64,000 bases of DNA from NCBI GenBank assembly GCA_019973155.2, contig BPQB01000025.1, positions 368,780 to 432,779 on the forward strand, given 5' to 3'. The DNA comes from Phanerochaete sordida. Lineage: Eukaryota > Basidiomycota > Agaricomycetes > Polyporales > Phanerochaetaceae. Each line of letters starts with the position of its first letter. Position 1 is the first letter of the stretch. The notes under the pieces were generated by a model. It worked only from the letters and a program-made list of their open reading frames with translations, was not told the DNA's origin and did not search any database. A program made the position numbers and the translations under genes. Shown here in pieces: positions 43,739 to 54,725 of this stretch.

Positions 43739-46700
43739 CTAACAGGTCAGCACCGGCCTGCCACGCTCATCCAACAAGAGCAGCCGTGCGCCACGGAACA
43801 ACCACTTGCTCGAGTGGTTCATGCGCCGCATGCGCTCCTCCCTAGTCTCCCTCGTCCGCGGCTGCACCGCCTCGCCCAGCGGCGTGGCCGCGCCCGCGAT
43901 GCTCGCGTCGCCGACGTCTTCCCTCGACAGGCGCGTCTCCCTCGCCGCGCCCCCTTCTCTCGGCGTCCCCACCGCCGCTCGTGACTCCGTGCGCTTGCGC
44001 TTCATGCCGCGGCCGTCGCGCGTGTCGTCGCCCATCTCGACGTCGTCGACCTCGCGCTCCTTTCCCTTTCCCTTTCCCTTTCCCTTGCCACTGTCCGCCT
44101 CCTGCTGCTTGCGCGGCTCCTTGTTCCCGTCCGAGCCCGTAAGGCGCTCGCGGATGCGGCGGAGCGCGACGAACTCGCCGGGCATCGTGCACTCGTAGCG
44201 CCACACGTGCAGCAGGTAGCGCACCGTCATCGCGTAGCGCGCGTCGAGCTCGACGCGTATGTGGTCCACGTCGCGCAGCGCCTCGCGCACTTGCGCCGCG
44301 TGCTCGTCCTCCTGCGAGCCCTGCGACGCGGCCGCGCCGCGCGGTACGAAGCGCACGCCGAGCAGCCCCACGCGGCGCGCGCGCGGGAACAGCAGGAGCA
44401 GCTCCCAGAGGCCGCCCAGCGCGTCCACGGTCCAGACGAGTTCGCCGGGCGCGTCCTGGAAGCTGCTCGTCGTCGCGGGGCCCGAGGCGAGCAGCTGCGG
44501 CAAGGCGCGCATCGCGCCGCGGAGACGTTCCTCGCCGTATGCCTCCATCCAGCTCTCGTCCGCGTGAGGCTCCGGCGGTAACATGTTCCCGGGCGGGGGC
44601 ATCACGGGGTATGGTGTCACGGCGAAGCGCGGCTCGGGCGGGACGAGCAGGCTTGCGGGTGAGCATCCGAAGCCTAGGCATCCGCGTACGGGCACGATCC
44701 ATGTGCAGCGACCGTACGGACTGCAGAGGAAGCTTTCTGCAGCGACGCGGTCGTACGGTGCGAGTGGACGAGGGACGGGAGGGGCGTCTCGCTTCTTGCT
44801 CTTGCCGTCCCTCGGGGTTGGATCTGGTAAAGGCGGATCCATGGCGTCGACATCGTCGGGGAAAGCGTAATACAGCGGGTCTGGATTCGTGAAGATGTCT
44901 TCCGCCCCGTCGATATCCATGCCGACATCGACCTGGGGCTCGGACGGCTGAGTCGGGGGCCAGTCCTCTTGCGTACACTGCTGCGAGTCGTGGTACTCCT
45001 TGATCTGCTGCCCGTCCCAGAGCCGCTCTGGATCCGTGGGGAGAGAGCCCATGATCGACGCGCCAGGCTCCGGTGACGACACGTTCTGCGGGATCGACGA
45101 CGCGACGGTAACGCTGCGCGCTGGTACAGGCCACTCATGCGGCTGCGAGGCTCATCGTAAGCGCAGCGTTTTATCATAGCACCGTAAGCCATACCTCAGG
45201 AATCGCCCACCCCACACCCTCGTCTCCTTCCACCCTCCGCCTCCTCTGAGCCTTCAACTGTTCCCACATATGCATCACCTCCCCCTCCACCTCGCGTTCG
45301 TGGCGCTCGCGCTCCTCTTGCGAGTCGGGAACGATCGTCGCACTCGGGCGGCGCGGCATGCGGAGCGAGGGCAGCGATACGAGGGGCACCGCGCCGGGGA
45401 CCGTCGCCGGGGCGCTCGAGGCGGGCAGAGCACGATCTGCTGCTCCGTCTGGCCTCCCACGCCCCCGCCCCCTCTCCGCTGCGGACTCCGGATCCGGTTC
45501 AGGCGCGTCGCGCGGGGGCGGGCACGGCGTGAACGAGAAGGGCGGCGCCCGCGGCTTGCGCGGCGCCTTCGGCTTCGGCTTCGGCGCCACATGTTCCTCG
45601 GGCTGCTCGGAGAGCACTGCCGGCGCGTCGCCATCTTGTTCTGGTGGCAGGGGGCCATGGACCTGCTGGACAGCAGACGCGCCGTCGGCTACACGCGACG
45701 GGCCCGCGACGGGCCCCGCCGGCGGATGCGACTGTGCGGGTGTCGGCAGGTGCCCGTAGAGTGCTTGCGATAGGGATGACTGCGACGGGTGCTGCGCGTG
45801 CGGTGCCGAGTCGTACGGCGGCGCGTCGGGCTGCGGGTACGGCTGCCCCGACGGCTGTACGACGCCCGCGAGCGCTCCCAGCACCTGCTCGACGCGCGCC
45901 GGCAGTGACTCCTGCGAGGGGCGCGGCGCGGAGCCCGAGCTCTGGCTGAGCATGCGCTGCGTGCTGCTCGTCCAGCGGCTGCGCGCGTCGTCGCCTGGGT
46001 CGGCCTCCCCAGCCGGCGCATACGCGGGGTGTCCTCCATCGGCGTTGTACTCCGCCCACTGATCCGCCAGTGCGGCCTGGCTGTCCGCTTGGACGCGCCC
46101 ATACGCGCGCTCGTAGGCCGCGTCGTAGCGGTCGCCCCACGCGTCGTGCGCCGCGACGCGCCCGCGCTGCGCTTCCTTGGGTAAGTACGCGCTCGGCGCG
46201 GGCGACGCGCTGCGCTCCTGCAGCTGCGAGCCGCCGGCGCCGGGCTGGGCCTGGGAGAGCGCAAGGAGCGCCTGCAAGCTGAGGTACGGTCGGGCGTTGG
46301 GCTGCTGCGAACCAGGTATCTGGGAGGCCGGGGCTTGGGAAGGAAGGGGAGAGGATTGAAGGACGTTCGAGTAGTGGCTGCGCCCGAGGATCTGTGGCCA
46401 GTGTACGCTCGGCGGGCTCCAGTCCTGCGGGGTCAGATGCGCCTGCGACTGTACGGGCGTGACGTCGTCTGCTGGCGCCTGCGGCGCGGTCTCGTACTGT
46501 GTCGAGTGCGATTGTGACGCGTGCTGGCCGATTGCGTGTTCGTCACGATTGAGAAGGGCCAGGCCTGCGTATCTCTCGTCGCTGGGACGACTGAGCGGGT
46601 GCGGCGCGGCATCGACGTCCATCGCTGCGTCCTGCCGAGCTTCGTCGAACGCGAACGAGCGCCGTGGCTCCGGATCGAAGGTCGGCTCGCCATGGAAAGA

Positions 46701-48502
46701 GAGCCCAGGCGGACTGCCGTCTCCTGGGGCCTCTTGCCCATGTACAGGCGAGCGCGACAGCATCAAATCGACGGCATGCGAAGAGCTCGAGAATAAGCCC
46801 GGCGGCGTCTCGTCGCCATCTTCGGGCGCGGGGTCGCTTCGGTGGGCGTGAATACCATGAGAAGATAAGCGATGTGTGGAACGTGTGTTGTCAGCTGCGA
46901 AACCGAACAGGCTGTCCTGTGAGCCTTGTGACTGGTCGCCATGCCGGAGGGGTTGCGTCCGTCCTGAAAATTGAACACTGTGAACTACCGTGTATGTTTA
47001 GCGGGTAATCGCGTACCTGGAGCTGGAATGCCGTCAGGACCGTACAAGCTATCTTGCGATGACGGATGCTCTGCTACCGACGAATGACGAACTGCAGCAC
47101 GCTGTGAGCTGCGCATATATGACTGCGGAAGTCGACGTACGTGAGCTACCAGGGTCCGGCCGCTGTGCGTCCGCGCCCCGAGCGGAGTACAAGCTGCCTT
47201 GACTGTTGTTAGCGTCGTCCCTGTTCCTCTGAAGTTGCAGCTGGTTCGGTGGCATTGGCGGATACGAAGGATAGGATCGTGAAGTGTCTGGATCATGTTA
47301 GGCGAGATAGAGGAGAATGTCTGGGCAATATACGTACTGGAGATATCCCTGCTCATATTCCCTACGGAAGCTGACTGCGGCTGGGCTTGCTCGAAGGAAT
47401 GGAGCTGATCTACAAGAATATTCAGGTGGTGAGCGTACGGATAGGTAGCAGGAGACACACCAGAGTATGTCAATGGAGAGTCGCGATTGTAATTGAAGGA
47501 GAAAGAGTGCTGAGATGGGTGTGGCAAGAGTTGGCTAGAGGACGTCCGGTTGCCCGTCCAGTCGAGCCGAGATGTATCTAAATGCCGTCGGCAATGAGGA
47601 TAATGATGCCGGCAGGACGGACGCACCTGACACGACCTTAGTTGCATCGTGTGGTGAGGATGAGTGTCCTTGGCCTTGGCTTATGAAGGAGAAGGACGGG
47701 TCTTGAGGAATAGTGAGGTTATACTCGACAGCCACGCGACTCATAATTACGTACTGGGCAGCGGGTTAGAACGAGGCACAGGTATCTCCAAGGAGCTGCG
47801 CGAGCTATCCTGAGTGGCATGGTCTCCGTGCTGAGCGGCGTATAGCTGCTGCTGATTGGGTGGCAGGGGTGGCAATGACGCATCGGAGGTCTGGGCACCT
47901 TCGCGACGATGAGCACACGAAGCCCATTGCGGCAGACAGCACGCACCCGAGGCGTCCTTGCTGATGTTGGCCGACGACTGGGACGGCCGCGAGCTGTCTC
48001 GTCGCTGGCTGTGCGGCGTGCCGCCGTGTCGATGGCCCGCGCTTTGGGGGCGGTTGTGCATGTGAAGCTGGTTTCCAGGCGGGGTATCGCAGTTGCAGGG
48101 TATCTGGTTCGAGGAGATGGCGGCAGGAGTCAACACGAGAGAAGGGTCGTTGTCTGGCAGGCCGCGACCCGGAGAGGCGGGACGGGCGTCGAACATAGCA
48201 AGGGAAGTGGTGGCATCAGAGACCTGCTGTGCGGCGCCATCTAGCGAGCTGCTGTGTCGAGAGGGCGAGTGGCAGGCATTTCCTGCTGGCGAGACGCCTG
48301 GGCCTCCTCTTGTTCTTCCGGCAGGATGGGCGAACTCGTCGAGGCCGGAGAGGTCACCGGGGAGGAGGTGCTCGGCGGTGAGCGCGGGGAGAGCGACGTC
48401 GAACCATGCATGGGCGTCGTTGGCGTCGGTGACGAGGAGGGAAGCCTGGCGACGAGCGTTGTGTGTGGTGGGAGGGCTGGCGGCGAAGACATGGACGTCC
48501 AT
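43739..48502 (-). CDS. Large, mostly disordered protein of unknown function
   Basis: Seven exons (47755-48502, 47627-47701, 47338-47577, 47141-47287, 47017-47091, 45195-46963, 43739-45085) give 1466 aa. All phases agree; introns are 49-53 nt except the last, 109 nt. The first ~1010 residues are low-complexity, rich in Ser, Pro, Gln, Ala, His and Tyr, with many SQ/QS and SxxP sites and no membrane segment. The last ~450 residues include a compact, probably folded block: SFLCSPYGRCTWIVPVRGC, then WMEAYGEERLRGAMRALPQL and RVELDARYAMTVRYLLHVWR. A lysine-glycine repeat (KGKGKGKGK) and a basic KRKRTESR stretch, a likely nuclear signal, follow. I cannot name a family. The composition fits a transcriptional or signalling scaffold. 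A stop codon precedes the chosen ATG in frame. Confidence 0.72.
44059..44096 (+). repeat. Short (CCCTTT)n microsatellite in coding sequence
   Basis: About six imperfect copies of a hexamer; on the coding strand it encodes alternating Lys and Gly in the large disordered protein. Length variation would not shift the frame. Confidence 0.8.
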
Positions 48503-48856
48503 CGCAGGCTCATATTGCCGTTACTGGAACACGTGAGGCGTGACATACGCGCCTAGACGCGCCCCTCTCGCCGCGGCGTGCGCCGTCGGGAGCCAAACCC
48601 AGGCCTGACTTCAACGTTTCAACCACGACGACTTCGGCCCGCGACAGCTCTAGTGGTCTTCAGCTTCTTGAATTTAGTGCAATATATTGGTCACTTCAAG
48701 GTGGTCGTGCACTTAATTCACATGCGACGATGTTTAGGCGTACTCAAATTCGCGAACCAAGGAATTTGTTGAAACAAAGCTGTAGACATCTGACGTTAGA
48801 TAATACAAGTAGCTTTGCGACTATCCCAATGCAAGACCACAAGCAGTGCGTCCACA
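48503..48856. other. Upstream of the large disordered gene, downstream of the thaumatin-like gene
   Basis: 354 bp with no gene seen; AT-richer than the flanking exons. Confidence 0.5.
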
Positions 48857-50117
48857 TCAGTTTGCAGGGCAGAATGTGACCTGATAGTTAGCTGCCTGGG
48901 ACGCGCTGCACACCAGCAGCGAGGGGCTCTCGTCTGCAAGGAACATTAGCAGACGCACCAAGACGGATAACGCAAAGACCGACCATAGGCAAACGCAAGC
49001 GCATTCGGACAGTTGCTTTCTGGGAGGATGTCAATGGCTTGCACACGCAGGCAGCGCAGGCAAACTCACTGAAGTAAGAATAGTACTGCACCCGCGACGC
49101 GGGGCACGTCGCGGCAGTGTTGTACGAGCCCGTGCAGCAATTCTGCGAGTTCCCTGGGGATATGTTAGTTTCCCGACTGATTTTCGGGGCTGGTGCGTTT
49201 ACCTGGGTTGGGGTCGACCTCACACGCGCTCTTGCAGCCGACGACGTTGCCGGTCGAGTCGAGCGGGCCTGCCAGAGCAGCGGGGCCTTCCCGCGTGTAA
49301 GTCTCAGCAGAAATACGGGCAGAGGGGCGAAACTCACAGTTCGCGTTGAGGTCTACGGGGCAACTCGGCTCGGGGCAACCCTTGTCGTTATTGACGGCGA
49401 TGGGCAGGTTGAACCCGTCGACGAGAGAAACTGGCAGGAATCAGTTTGCTGAAGACGAGACTTCACAGCTTCGCCTACCGTCCACGTAGTCGACCTCATC
49501 AACGCCGAGCGAGAACTCGGCGACGGTGACTGGGCCGGATCCCTGTTATTGAGACGTGAGCGTCGCGCGTCGAGGTTCAAACAAGCGTAGAACGCACAGC
49601 GCCGGTGCACTCGAGGCCGCCAGCGCACCCGCCGTCGGCACACTGGGTCGCCGGGTTCGTGTCGCTGAAGTCGCAGTCACGGCGGGCCTGCGGCTCGCCA
49701 TCAGCCCTCGACTTGTAGAGTACATTCAGAAGTCGTACCCAAATGCGTCCCGCCTGCCAGGTGTTCGGCACGCTGAAGCTCACGGTCGTCTGTGGGGCTG
49801 CTTCCCAGCTGGCGTGTGTAGTTAGTATGTGGGTCTGGCCGGGAGAGGGAGAGGTACCCTGTGGCGTAGTCCGGCGTGGCGCTTCCGACGTTCGGGTCGG
49901 TGAAGATCTGGAAATGGTGGTATATAATCTGCCCTTGCAAGGCGATAAAGTACTTACGGCAGGCCTATTTATGAGAGTAAATAAGCATAGCGAAGCGTAG
50001 GCTGAAGAGCCGTGCTCACCAAATCGTGAAAGCGCAGTTGTTCGTGACTGTGAAGGTGCGTGCAGAGACCATGGAGGCCAGCGAAGCGAGAGACACCGCG
50101 TAAACGACCTTCATCAT
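48857..50117 (-). CDS. Secreted thaumatin-like protein (GH152/PR-5 family)
   Basis: Eleven exons (50020-50117, 49958-49964, 49858-49907, 49739-49808, 49598-49687, 49479-49542, 49338-49430, 49203-49286, 49070-49153, 48984-49019, 48857-48933) give 250 aa. The signal peptide ends near MVSA. The mature domain runs TFTVTNNCAFTIWPAIFTD, WEAAPQTTVSFSVP, AGRIWARRDCDFS, CADGGCAGGLEC, VSLVDGFNLPIAV, CKSACEVDPNPGNSQNCC and TFCPAN. Sixteen cysteines are present, the number of the canonical eight-disulfide fold. Family members include endo-beta-1,3-glucanases; in mushrooms they act in wall remodelling and fruit-body senescence. Exon 2 has only 7 nt (GCCTGCC), completing Trp and giving Pro-Ala; without it the conserved WPA-FTD join is lost. 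A TATA-like element lies near 50170-50177 on the minus strand. Confidence 0.92.
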
Positions 50118-51969
50118 GAGGGTGCAAAAATCAACCAAATGGTCCAGCACAACACCAATCCTCGCATCATCGTATATATGCTCGTAACCTCATCGGACTG
50201 GGCCTCCGGCCTCCGCATCGTCTCGGACGCCGCAGTGGGTGTCCGGGTTGGTGTCGCCGCGTTTGATATAGCGCCTGAGCGACCACGCCGGTCCACCAGC
50301 AGCATTGCACATGGTCGTTATTATTCTAATGCATATTTGTTGATTGAGGTCTGGGGACAGGGTAAAGCAAAGCTGACGGATCAAAGAGGAGATGCGCACC
50401 TTCGGGCGGCTCTGATGGGCGTAACCACCTGAGCACAGTCCGGTGACTGGCGCCACGCTGGCTCCTGGTGATGCTCTTGCTGCAGCCTAGGAGTGGCCAC
50501 GCAGAGAAGAGACCAGGCACGTTGACCATCAGAAAAAGCCTATACGCAACTAACGCTGCAGTCCGATTAGCTACGTCACAAGAGATATCTTGGCAGTGAT
50601 AGCAGGCAAAAAATTAGCCAAATGAGTGAACATATTTCCAATGACGTGGCTTAAAAGTTTCTTGCATGAAAGCGTCGCGATTCGATAGTTGCTCGGGGAA
50701 AGACGGTTGAACTTGGAGGGTTCGAGGGCGCGACGAACGTGTTTCGCTGTCAGACGATTTGAACGCAGCACCTGTAAAGCATAGCGAGGCTTATGCTAGC
50801 AGCGCTATGCAGAGTGTAAGAATACTAGGGCACGCAAGGTCAATTGAGGCCATGGGGGTACGAAAACGAGAAGGACGGAAAGAAAGGCGGCTGCGCCTTT
50901 GTGGCGTCTGCGTGGGAAGGTTCGGATTGTTCCGGAGAGCCCGCCGGCGCCGCGCCGCCGCTGACGAGCTTGAGACGAACCGTCCCAGCCATCCATAATT
51001 CGGAGGTCTGCAGGGATCCGGAACGACACTTAGAATTTGCTGGGAAACAATGTCGGCAAGCTATCAATATTGTTTGTGGTGTCTAACATTCGTCGCGTAG
51101 CCTCAAACGCTCGAAACGTGGTCTGCCACTTCAGCCGAAGGCTCCACAAAACATGACATTTGGACAGCAGCCACGGAAAGCTCATTGGCTCATGTGAGTA
51201 TACCATCGACATAGGTGAGCATTATCTGTATGTGATGCTGAGATCATGCTAACTTGGCACCGCAGATTATACGCCGAACTATTCACGGAGGCCTATGGTA
51301 AGCACAGTAGCATGGCAGGCCTAGGAGACAAAGTTCCACGCAAGCGCGTCTCGTCTTGAATGCTGCCCTAAGGAGATCCTTCCATCGCAAGCTGCATTCT
51401 CTATCCTGTGCGAACGGCCGGTTGCCAAGCAGCGCCCCAAACTCTATGTCCTCGCCGCTGCCAGGTGGAGACGCTTCTGAGCACTGGAGAACCGCTCATG
51501 CTAGCCCCGTGAGAGGATCAAAAGGCTGATATAGCTCTTCTCATGCCTTATGTCTTTCAGTAATGATACGCAGCCTTCATATGCTGTGTTCTCCTTACCG
51601 AGATAGTACAGGTAAGTCGCTTCGCCCGCAGCATATTCGCATTCGATTCATTTCTTGCGCATACTAGGGTTCCATTTTCTCCGCGTAGTGTGTGCTTCCT
51701 CAGCGCATGCTACAGCGGTTGCAGCCTCCCACAGCAAGAAACATACTTGATCTCGCTTCGATTTCCATCGCACTGCTTGCCCCTCAGCAGCGGCGATGTG
51801 ACTGGTTCTTCTAGCAATGCAAACCCTAATATCGGCGGACATACAAATGCACGCAGTCGACGCGGAGATACCATAGGCCCACATACGTGGATGAACAGCT
51901 GGGTATGTTCATTTTCAATGCAGGCTACGACTATCGCTGATAGTCTTGATCAGCGCCCTGTTTTGCGGT
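50118..51969. other. 1.85-kb interval without supported gene
   Basis: It includes the promoter of the thaumatin-like gene (TATA-like ATATATAC on the minus strand at 50170-50177). Around 51158-51300 there is a possible two-exon start (ATG at 51158, donor GTGAGT at 51201, acceptor CAG near 51267) but no continuation; it may be a gene remnant. Confidence 0.45.
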
Positions 51970-53427
51970 ATGCTGACCATCCGTGACGTTGGCATTGTTC
52001 CCTCTGTCGAAAGATTCGTCAGCACGAACTATCTACTGCGCCATTTCGTCGTACTTGCACTCTTGGTGATCCTAACGCTCCTCGCATCCACATTGGCATA
52101 CGCACTCGCCGTCCACTACGGCCACCCCACCCAATTCTCCTCGTCTGACCCACGCGTGGGCTTCCAGGCGGGCACGAGCGGGCGCGACACGATGGACATC
52201 ATCTCCGCCTGCGCCTCGACGCTGATCACCTGCGTCTACACCTCCGTGCACTTCGACGTCCCGCGCTCGTACGCGCACCGGCTGCCGCTCCTGCAGAAGC
52301 TGCGCGCCAAGGACTACTGGCTCGAGCTCTGGACGAAGGCGTCCTTCTGGCTCCTCGCCGTCTTCTCGCCCGAGATGCTCGTGCTGCACGCGTTCTACGA
52401 GCACGTCATCGCCGCGCGCGACGTCGCGTGGATGCGCGCGCACGGGCACGCCGAGTGGTCGCTCGCGCTCGCGTTCGCCGCGGACATGGGCGCGCTCGCG
52501 GCCGAGGACGGGCACCGCGTGCGCTCGGGCTTCGCGCTGCACGAGGCCGCGCGCGGCGGCGGCGCGGGCGGCGCGGGGCCCGCGTTCGACTGCGCAGCGC
52601 TCGAGCACGAGCTCGCGGACCGCACGAAGGCGGACACGCTCTTCAAGGCGCTCACGGCGCTGCAGATCGCGCGCTTCCTCGCGGGCACGCTCGCGCGTGC
52701 GGCGAAGCGGCTGCCCGTCGCGCCGCTCGAGACCGTCACGTGTGCGTACGTGCTCTGCACGCTCGTGTACTACGGCCTCTGGCTCCGCAAGCCGTACAAC
52801 GTCAACGAGCGCATCGTCGTGCGCGTCAAGCCGGCGCTGGCGCGAGCGCGGCCGGTGCAGGAGCTCGTCGCGAACGAGGCGAAGGCGCAGGCGCGGTGGA
52901 AGTGGGTGCCCGAGGCGGTGCGCGGATTCTGGGAGAAGACCTGCGTGCGGTTCATTGAGCCTCCGATGAAGGACACTGACCGTTTGCGTGGAAGCGAGCG
53001 CTTGTGGCAGACAAGTCCCTGTGAGTGTCCCAACCGCGCCGACGGTTGCACTACGCTCACAGGATTAGACATGACACAGGGCTCTCTCATCGCGGCCGCA
53101 GCAAGCCTGCTTGTCGGCTTCGCGCACCTCTTCTGCTGGGACGTCGAATTTCCGAACAGCAACGGGCAGGTGCTCTGGCGCTGCTGTACTGTGCTGCTCA
53201 TTGTTCTCCCTGTCATCGTCTTCGTGATTATCCTTGGCGCCGCTATCCTCGACACGCGCTGGGTCACTGACGCGATGAACAAGATGGCTCTTACGTTGAT
53301 TGTCATATACTGCATCGCCCGCCTCATACTACTTATCCTGCTTGGGCATTCGTTTCAAAGCCTGCCAGCTGGAGTCTATAGCACTCAAGACATTTCGTGG
53401 CTATCGTTCATACCTTTCATCCATTAG
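51970..53427 (+). CDS. Multipass membrane protein of unknown function
   Basis: One open exon of 485 aa; the start is the first ATG in frame (51970). About eight hydrophobic segments are visible, for example FVVLALLVILTLLASTLAYA near the N-terminus, VTCAYVLCTLVYYGLWL mid-protein, and GSLIAAAASLLVGFAHLFCW, VLLIVLPVIVFVIILGAAI and LTLIVIYCIARLILLILLG near the end. Between them lies a cytosolic/lumenal stretch with RKPYNVNERIVVRVKP. This segment pattern is one I associate with a large Agaricomycete family of uncharacterised membrane proteins. There is no transporter signature. The central third is extremely GC-rich at third positions, unlike the ends. An upstream exon cannot be excluded, since an acceptor-like ATGCAG lies at 51918-51923. 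Confidence 0.75.
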   Translation: MLTIRDVGIVPSVERFVSTNYLLRHFVVLALLVILTLLASTLAYALAVHYGHPTQFSSSDPRVGFQAGTSGRDTMDIISACASTLITCVYTSVHFDVPRSYAHRLPLLQKLRAKDYWLELWTKASFWLLAVFSPEMLVLHAFYEHVIAARDVAWMRAHGHAEWSLALAFAADMGALAAEDGHRVRSGFALHEAARGGGAGGAGPAFDCAALEHELADRTKADTLFKALTALQIARFLAGTLARAAKRLPVAPLETVTCAYVLCTLVYYGLWLRKPYNVNERIVVRVKPALARARPVQELVANEAKAQARWKWVPEAVRGFWEKTCVRFIEPPMKDTDRLRGSERLWQTSPCECPNRADGCTTLTGLDMTQGSLIAAAASLLVGFAHLFCWDVEFPNSNGQVLWRCCTVLLIVLPVIVFVIILGAAILDTRWVTDAMNKMALTLIVIYCIARLILLILLGHSFQSLPAGVYSTQDISWLSFIPFIH

Positions 53428-53590
53428 TCTTACGCGGATTGACGGACACGCACGGATTGAGATGATGCAAGATATCATAGACATGGACAAGCAGGTACAT
53501 TAGCGACTTGCGCACGGTAGCATAGTGGTACGCACGAATCATACGATGGACTAGCAGGGTATTATTGTAAATGAAGGTTATCGTGTGCCC

Positions 53591-54317
53591 TCAGACAGAG
53601 CGGCTGATGCCGTAGGATCCGCTGAGCTTGAACTCCCCGGTCTCTGACCAGCGGACATTGACGCCACCGCTGCTGATATATAGCGCGTTGTACCTGAGGT
53701 GTGGATGTCAGCTAGTGTCGATGAATGATAAGCCGAAGGCGTACCGGACAGCTCCTTTAACCTCTCCGAACAGGTCTTCAAATTCTTCTCTCGTATACTT
53801 CTTCATCTTCCACTTCGGGGGGCCGCCCAGCTTGAAGAGATAGCCAAAGACTTCCGGGTCGGCACAGACACCGTCGTACACAAACTTCGCTGAGTTGGTC
53901 TTGCACGAAGGCTTCCACTAATAGATGCGGAATGTCCGCTCAATACACGCAGCGTACGTGCCACAAAATACCACTCACGCTCATCTGCTTCTTGATTCCA
54001 GCAACAGCAGCTTTCCTGATTTTCTCCGCAGCCACCGCGAGTTGCTCAGGCGTTTTCTGCGCGGGTGCCGCCGGAGCCTGGGCTGCCGCCTTGTCGGCGG
54101 ACGCGAGCTGCTCCTCGAGGCTTCTCGCGTAGCGTGCAAGCTGCTTGACAGTCGCGGCGATGTTGTCGTCGTTTTCCGGCAGCTCGTAGTTCTCCGACGC
54201 GTCGATGATGTCGGCGACGAGGGCCTTCGCCGCCGCGTCAGCGCTCGACGTGCGCCCACGCTTGCGGACGGGCGCGTCTGCGTCTGCGTTGGCTGCGGAG
54301 GCGCGCTTTGGGGGCAT
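53591..54317 (-). CDS. Small basic-acidic protein of unknown function, probably nuclear
   Basis: Three exons (53979-54317, 53745-53917, 53591-53693) with introns of 61 and 51 nt give 204 aa. The N-terminus (MPPKRASAANADADAPVRKR) carries a likely nuclear-localisation stretch, VRKRGRTSS. Residues ~30-115 form an Ala/Gln-rich helical, possibly coiled-coil segment (VKQLARYARSLEEQLASADK). The C-terminal ~90 residues look folded: WKPSCKTNSAKFVYDGVCAD, KLGGPPKWKMKKYTREEFED and WSETGEFKLSGSYGISRSV. I do not recognise the family. It is divergent from the MDR oxidoreductase gene, with 408 bp between starts. Confidence 0.75.
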
Positions 54318-54725
54318 GAGAATTGGGTAGACGGGTGATTGTCGGGGGGGACGAAGGTGGTATGCACAGGGCTTTGTCGCGAGGACCGTCTAATAACATC
54401 GCGTTACGTCACGCGTAGCCAGCGATAAATGGACCTTTACTTCGGTAAGTTACTCTTTACTGATGGATACTTACTGCTTCATAGGCGCTGCTCGACGTCA
54501 CTTACTAGTGTTACTTACCTGGGTCACAGCTCAAGCTTACCCTGCCTTATGCCTGCGCCGGCAAGCGCGGCAACATGTGTTACTCCGGAATCAGTTGGCC
54601 GACTGTGCCCCACGGGCGCATCCTGGCGGGCGTGATATCGCTCGGAATGCGCCAGCGTCGAGGGCCCGACGACCTTGGACGACCCCCCTTGACCGCCGCC
54701 AACCACCACGACCCCAGCGTGCACG
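54318..54725. promoter_or_regulatory. Divergent intergenic region
   Basis: 408 bp between the start codons of the small nuclear-type protein and the oxidoreductase. No coding exon or TATA box is evident. Confidence 0.45.

Noticed and set aside
43842..45134. 430-codon frame offset from the large disordered gene
   Set aside because: Arg/Ala-rich shadow frame; the adjacent frame has balanced composition and joins by splicing to the upstream exons.
45174..46766. 530-codon frame as a separate gene
   Set aside because: Its end is an intron read-through (GTATGG donor at 45194) and its start is inside a longer exon; phases join it to exons on both sides.
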